Both the position numbers and the translations under genes were made by a program. From the NCBI GenBank assembly GCA_015852425.1, contig JAAAIG010000698.1, forward strand, positions 1 through 13,566: 13,566 nucleotides of DNA, written 5' to 3'. Positions 9,101-13,566 of this stretch are shown one piece after another (the stretch's first letter is position 1; every line of letters starts with the position of its first letter). The stretch comes from Gryganskiella cystojenkinii (taxonomy: Eukaryota; Mortierellomycota; Mortierellomycetes; Mortierellales; Mortierellaceae). Under the pieces are notes generated by a model. That model saw only the letters and a list, made by a program, of their open reading frames with translations. It searched no databases and had not been told where the DNA came from.

Positions 9101-12021
9101 GGGCCAGCTCTCCCAAGGCGGCCAATACACTTGAGACGACACCGGCACTCTGGTCCTTGGCCTTTGGCAACAAGACCTTGATGATCGACTCTACATAGGG
9201 CTTTACGAGTCGTTGGGACGCAATGACCAGCAGAGCCAACAGCCGTGCACTCTCCTCTTTGTTTCGACCGACGCCTGAAAACTCAATCTCGGTAAGCAAC
9301 TGGATCAAGGTCTTGCGCAGGGATGGCATTACATAGGCGGGGTTGTGCATCGACAAACGTCCAATCGTCGAAATCGCATACTCGCGGATCGCAAAGACCT
9401 CGTCGTTCAGGGCGATAAAGAGCGAACGAACGTTCTCGGCCTGGGCAAGATGACGATCGAATCTCTCATCGAGCGAGGCCATGACGGTCTGACGGATCAA
9501 GGGGTCCGGATCCGCGATACCGACAGTCAACAACTTTTCTAAAACCTCGCCCACCACTTGGACCGCGTGAGCACTGGTCTGGAAACAGATGGGATCCTGA
9601 ACAAAGAGTTGACAACAGGTCTGAGCAGCTGATCGACGAATCTCGGCATTGTCGTCTTCGAGATAAGGGATACAGCAATCCCGAACAAACTCGTTCAGGA
9701 CGTGGCCCGAAAAATTGAATGATCCTAGCGTGTTGAGTGCAAGCACGATCGAGTCCACATCCTTGGGTTCTGCAATAAGAATATCACGACGAACTGGCGA
9801 GTTGGTCAGGGCTCTGGAAGTGTTGGGGGCTCCAAGGGGTTTGTACATCTGTCCACTCAGAATCATTGAGAGCATGTTCAAGAGGCGCTCTAATGTTGCG
9901 ATTAAAGATGCGTGTCAGTCCATTTGTATGCTGTGTCACACTCTGCATGAATAGAGGAGGCGAAGATGTGTGTGCGTTCGTTACCTTGAATGACTGGCAA
10001 CAATGGGGGTATACAGTTGGAGAGATCTGAGAGCGACTGTCGAAGATGTTCACTCAATCCGGTTGCAAACATCAACTCCAACAACTCGTGCATGTGTTTT
10101 GTAAGAGCTTGTCCGACAGCGTTCGCCAGCATACTGACACAACTAAATATTGGCGTGTCTGTCTGGATACGGTTTTTGCTGTGCGAAAGAAAAAAATGAA
10201 ACGAAGTATAGATTAGTTTCTACTCGACTTTGCTGAAAAGACACATAAAAAACTAGCACGGATACGGTACGGGAGAGCACATACCTCTTCATTCGAAGTC
10301 CTTCCTTTATGCAAATAAGGATATCATCCAGGTATGGACCCATATCGGCTCGTGCGACCAAGGCGACTTTACCGATGGCCAGAAAAGCATTCGAACGGTC
10401 CTTCTCCTTCATAAGTGATCGATCTTTTTCCTTACGGAGTTGATTGAGAATATGGACCATGGATCGATGCAGGTACACATTGGCGAAATCTGTTGGGTTG
10501 TAGGCGGCCAGGTCCGGGATTAACGAGATCACTGTCCTCCGGACGAGTCCATCCCGATCCCGGTATTTGAACACTGTCTCACAGGTCTCCACATACCGCT
10601 CATGCATGAACTAGGAAGAAAAAGGGGGAAAGGGAGCGTACGCAATTTTTAGTCTCTATAAAAATATCGCATAGTGCTTGATGCGATAATCCAGTTTGTT
10701 TTTTAAACCAAGAACCAAATAACGTACCATGCCTGCATGAAGAAGAAGCTCTCGGAAAATCAGTAGTGATCCGTGAATACTCTCTGTCGACGCAATCCTG
10801 AGACCTCTTTGTGCCTCCTCGTTGATCCGACTGTACCAGTTCGCCTTGTTTGGGGTATCGCGGTCAGCGACGATGACAAGCACTGCGCTCAAAGCATCCG
10901 CCGCTGCAACTCGAATATTTTGCTAGAAAAAAGGGTGATTCGGCAAGACAGAACGAGGTTGGTTACAGGGAGTCGTGACCATAGTGAGAGTGTCGCAAAA
11001 AGGTTTCTGTTGCTTACATTAGGATCCCTGAATGCAACCCAAATATGATCAAGGATAGATCCGACGTATTGGTAGACGATAACGTCCGCATGGCGAGCTA
11101 ATTCAGCCAGGACCAACACACTGGCATGTCGTCTTGCCTCCTGGCGATCACCTGTCAACCACTCGATCGCTCTCTTCAGCTCAAACTCGACGAACACTGT
11201 CGTAAACGTCCCGCCTTGTTGGGCCAGTTTTCCTAAACGAGCAAGAAATATTTGTAAAAACAAAGCGTCAGATCAATAGTAGTGAAATATCCAGAGCTGA
11301 CAGGCAAGAGTTGTTGTGCGTAGGTTACCGAGTGCTCGGGCGGCCATGGTCATTGTTTTTACGTCTGCTGGGAAGAGGTGTCGAAGGTAATTGGCAAATC
11401 TGGTCGTGTTCTCCATCCCTTCGATCTCGATCAGTTTGTCTGTTCAGCCATTGAAGACAAGAGAAGAGGAATATCCGTTAGTTATTTTAAGTGGCCTTTT
11501 TCCAAACCAACGGATCTTTTACTACAAACAACTTTCTCGGCGAAAACGCGGGTGCATACCGATGATCATGACACCGCAAAGCTTGTCGTTGTTGTCCACG
11601 CTCTGGACCATGGTCCAGATGATTCCGTTGACTTCTACAAAGAACCGCTTCAGATCCTGACCCGACAGCTCCCTTGTCATATCAGCAACCTATGCGAACA
11701 TGAACTGCAGTGGTGAGAAAACAGAGTGAAGATACACAGAACCAACATTTCATTGAGGGGGTATCGCTTTTTTTCAAGCCCGAGATAGTAGAACCTTACA
11801 TAGTCCTTAAGTTGCTGAGCCGAGGCAGAGCGGATTTCTTCATTTCTAGAAAAGCAATCCAGGAAGAGCACTTGATGATTAGCATCCGCTTTCAACTTTT
11901 TGTGTCGTCAGTTATGCATGTAGGAATGGGCGAAGTTGTGACGCGTCGGAGGAGGGACATACTTGGACTTGAGTTCACTGGCTAGTTTTGAGAGCGTGTC
12001 CGGAGTGGCGGTGGCAGCCAT
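3136..12021 (-). CDS. TOR: TOR serine/threonine kinase, 17 exons, with an in-frame TAA in FATC
   Basis: This is the PIKK-family target-of-rapamycin kinase, core of TOR complexes that couple nutrients to growth. Exons on the minus strand: 12021-11963, 11845-11800, 11689-11560, 11439-11329, 11232-11018, 10922-10728, 10610-10285, 10178-9985, 9889-8820, 8715-8476, 8347-7733, 7623-7237, 7131-5104, 5008-4100, 3952-3727, 3592-3467, 3329-3136. All introns are GT-AG (95-147 nt) and all phases join. Domains: HEAT repeats (about 1-1200), FAT (about 1240-1800), FRB (about 1831-1930, with Ser1847, Trp1913 and Phe1920 in the rapamycin-contact positions), kinase (about 1965-2290, with [14 protein letters not shown]ys1999, GLGDRHPSN Asp2150/Asn2155, HIDFGD Asp2169), FATC (last 33 codons). 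Start 12021 gives [10 protein letters not shown], and exon 1 joins directly to [13 protein letters not shown]. Codon 2342 is TAA (3181-3183); 14 more codons, [14 protein letters not shown], then TAA. Without read-through the protein is 2341 aa and lacks the end of FATC. Gene identity is certain; exact splice sites are my reading. Confidence 0.96.
3181..3183 (-). other. Premature in-frame TAA inside the TOR FATC domain
   Basis: On the minus strand the codons read QATS, TAA, ENFCQ. No frame change or intron is needed for the conserved FATC tail to continue directly after the stop. The stop occupies the position that varies in TOR proteins, between the ATS and ENLCQ motifs. No other stop interrupts the 2341 preceding codons. 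Confidence 0.93.
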
Positions 12022-12084
12022 TGTCATTTATCCTGTGTCGTGTATGGTCTTGCTCAAGAGGACACACTCTGAAGATTAGGGTCG

Positions 12085-12124
12085 AGAGAGGAGGAGGAGG
12101 AGGATGGATGGATGATGGTGATGG
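12085..12124. repeat. AGG/ATGG microsatellite
   Basis: Five AGG units (12089-12103) run into ATGG/ATG-type units. On the TOR sense strand this is a pyrimidine-rich CCATCC...CCTCCTCCT tract about 65-105 nt upstream of the TOR ATG, probably in its 5' UTR. Confidence 0.8.
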
Positions 12125-12466
12125 AGGCCTCTGTTCAGTGGGAAAAGAGTTTTTGTTTCCCTAGGGGTGTGTTCGGGTCTTTGTCTTTGTGTCGACCCGG
12201 TGTGGTTCCGTGAGTTCGATGCCCCCCGGTGGTTAACAACAGTCCCCGGAAATAATGAAATGGAAAAGGCGGGATGGGTATGATGACAGTATGGAATAAG
12301 AGAGAGGGATATATCCGGGAGTAGAGAGCGTCTGTGTGAACAGAGAGACAGGATTAAAAGTAAATGCAGAAACCCTTTTTCTTTTTTGCATGCGGAAAAA
12401 AGTGATAATGAGAAGGGGGAAGGAGGGCAAAGGGAGTTGTAGCACTTACGAAAGTTGCTGTCTTCT

Positions 12467-12474
12467 ATCACGTG
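12467..12474. promoter_or_regulatory. ATCACGTG E-box (Cbf1-type site)
   Basis: ATCACGTG matches the RTCACRTG site bound by fungal Cbf1-type bHLH factors. It lies 446 bp from the TOR ATG and about 263 bp from the SEN1 ATG. The motif match is seen; binding is inference. Confidence 0.35.
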
Positions 12475-12499
12475 CAAATCGAACAGTCACTGAAGGACA

Positions 12500-12535
12500 G
12501 CGCGAAGCACAATAAAAAATGGTGGCGCGAAGCAC
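12500..12535. repeat. Paired GCGCGAAGCAC direct repeats
   Basis: An exact 11-bp repeat occurs at 12500-12510 and 12525-12535, a 25-bp period (about two and a half helical turns). The GCGCGAA core resembles E2F/MBF-class G1-S sites. It sits within the shared TOR/SEN1 promoter. Confidence 0.5.
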
Positions 12536-12736
12536 TCCTGAAAGAACAGAAAGAAACAAAGCGTAGAGACCACTCCTCCATCCTCTCTTTGCATTTGTTT
12601 GTCTTTCATAGTTCTTTCATTTCCGTTTATTGTTCTATACCTCCCTTTCTCACCCTACTCCTTCTTAATAGTATCCCGTCACCCCTCATTTCCTCTTTGA
12701 CTGCTACCTTCTACCTTGGTCCTGTCTGTCGGTGCA

Positions 12737-13566
12737 ATGCAACGCGACATGGACCCAATTAAAGAACCATTCTGGACTCCACTGGTCGGCCCACCTCCAG
12801 AAGAGTTCACTACAGAGCTGACTGCACTGCTCCCCAGCTCAGATTCAGTCTCTGAACGGGTCTCGGAAGACTCGCAAGTATTCTTGATGAATGCTATGCA
12901 ACGCTTCTTCAAGAACCCAACCTTTCACTGGTGGTGCAACCCCGACCTTCGACCCGTCTCCAAGGAACTTCTTCAGATCTATGGATACGACGAGAACGAG
13001 ACCCTCAAGAAATACCAACAGGACATGGAGAACGTTCTCGGCGGATGTCTCGACTGCACAGAATCATACCAGCAAGACCGAAGACAATTCATTCTCAAGT
13101 AAAAATATTCAATCAACTCTCTCCTCTCCCCCCGCCCCCCCCTTCTTATGCAGGCTGCTGTGCCTGCCAGCTTTTGTCAGGTCGATTTTAACCAACCATT
13201 TTTTTTTGGTTTCTTTTATATATTTTTAATACGAGAATAGGCTGAAAGAAGACTTTGATCCCGAAATTGTAGATGCGTTTTACGATGCCCTTCTCAAATG
13301 GGATTCAGATCGACTGCGCTGGCGAATGGAACAACTAGCCGCAATGGAAGCCTCACCCGACACCGTGAAACGGAAAAAAGTCTGCATGTGCGACATGATG
13401 CTCGACCCTTCCACTCTACTCGATCCCAAATATTCAGCTCAACTCTCTGGACCACTCACGGATCTACTCACGGAACTTCTTCAACAGAAAAAAATCAAAA
13501 TCCAGACCGTTCTCTCAGGCGTCTGGTTAATGTTGTTGCATGAGAACCCAGCTATCCACTCTTGGG
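12737..13566 (+). CDS. SEN1: SEN1-like helicase, N-terminal part (exons 12737-13098, 13241-13566, continues)
   Basis: Sen1 is a superfamily 1 RNA/DNA helicase that terminates Pol II transcription and removes R-loops in the nucleus. Only its N-terminal region is visible: 229 residues plus one base of the next codon at the window edge. The match rests on the SEN1_N pattern: NPTFHWWCNP (60-69) followed by DLRPVSKELLQIYGY, a GCLDC CxxC pair (Cys104/Cys107), then LKEDFDPEIVDAFYDALLKW. Budding-yeast Sen1 has the same order (LFCDP, a CDKC pair, then a helical stretch ending in QWR). The intron 13099-13240 has GTAAAA and TAG ends and splits codon 121 (AA|G), restoring FIL-K-LKED. Start 12737 is the first ATG of the frame; Met5 (12749) has the better context, with G at -3 and +4. 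The helicase domain lies outside the window, so a Sen1_N protein without it cannot be excluded. Confidence 0.75.

Larger units (their letters stand above)
12022..12736. promoter_or_regulatory. Divergent TOR/SEN1 promoter region
   Basis: This 715-bp spacer separates the TOR start codon (minus strand) from the SEN1-like start codon (plus strand), so it should hold both promoters and 5' UTRs. It contains a GGA/GGAT microsatellite near TOR, a 6-bp inverted repeat (CGGGTC 12174-12179 with GACCCG 12194-12199), an ATCACGTG box, and an 11-bp direct repeat GCGCGAAGCAC. A CT-rich stretch (about 12577-12716) precedes the SEN1 start. I see no clear TATA box placed for either gene and no credible gene between them. 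Confidence 0.6.

Noticed and set aside
12170..12232. tRNA-like B box (AGTTCGATGCC near 12210)
   Set aside because: No A box at the right distance, no cloverleaf and no acceptor stem could be found.
12233..12477. Minus-strand Ser/Leu/Pro-rich open frames upstream of TOR
   Set aside because: Composition reflects pyrimidine-rich 5' UTR/promoter sequence. The two frames overlap each other and show no motif.

Overview
The window looks like nuclear DNA of a filamentous or early-diverging fungus. Three protein genes can be read, all with GT-AG spliceosomal introns of about 80-150 nt: a secreted RNase T2, a TOR kinase, and the start of a Sen1-type protein with the fungal SEN1 N-terminal domain. The many short introns in TOR (17 exons by my reading) would suit Mucoromycota (for example Mortierella-like fungi). 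That placement is inference from gene structure only.

Layout. 1-300: a G12 run, then four tandem 49-70 bp units, each opening with CCAAT, lying upstream of the RNase T2 gene. 359-1458 (+): TATA box and RNase T2 (exons 515-880 and 964-1458), with an AATAAA just after the stop. 1459-3135: an intergenic stretch of 1.7 kb holding a solo LTR (1965-2193) with perfect 5-bp target duplications, and no convincing gene. 3136-12021 (-): the whole TOR gene, covering HEAT repeats, FAT, FRB, kinase and FATC. 12022-12736: a divergent TOR/SEN1 promoter region. 12737-13566 (+): the first two exons of the SEN1-like gene, which runs off the right edge.

The observation most worth checking is in TOR. All 17 exons join in frame, giving 2341 sense codons. 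Then a single in-frame TAA (3181-3183) sits inside the FATC domain, directly before 14 more codons that read [14 protein letters not shown] and a second TAA. Those residues are recognisably the end of every TOR protein, so the stop falls where the family has a variable residue. A base error, a strain-specific loss, a second decaying TOR copy, or genuine read-through all fit the sequence; I cannot choose between them here.

The genes are not an operon. TOR (growth control in response to nutrients) and SEN1 (RNA/DNA helicase in transcription termination) share a divergent promoter of about 0.7 kb. RNase T2 is a separate secreted enzyme gene, and its 3' end faces the 3' end of TOR across the LTR-bearing spacer.
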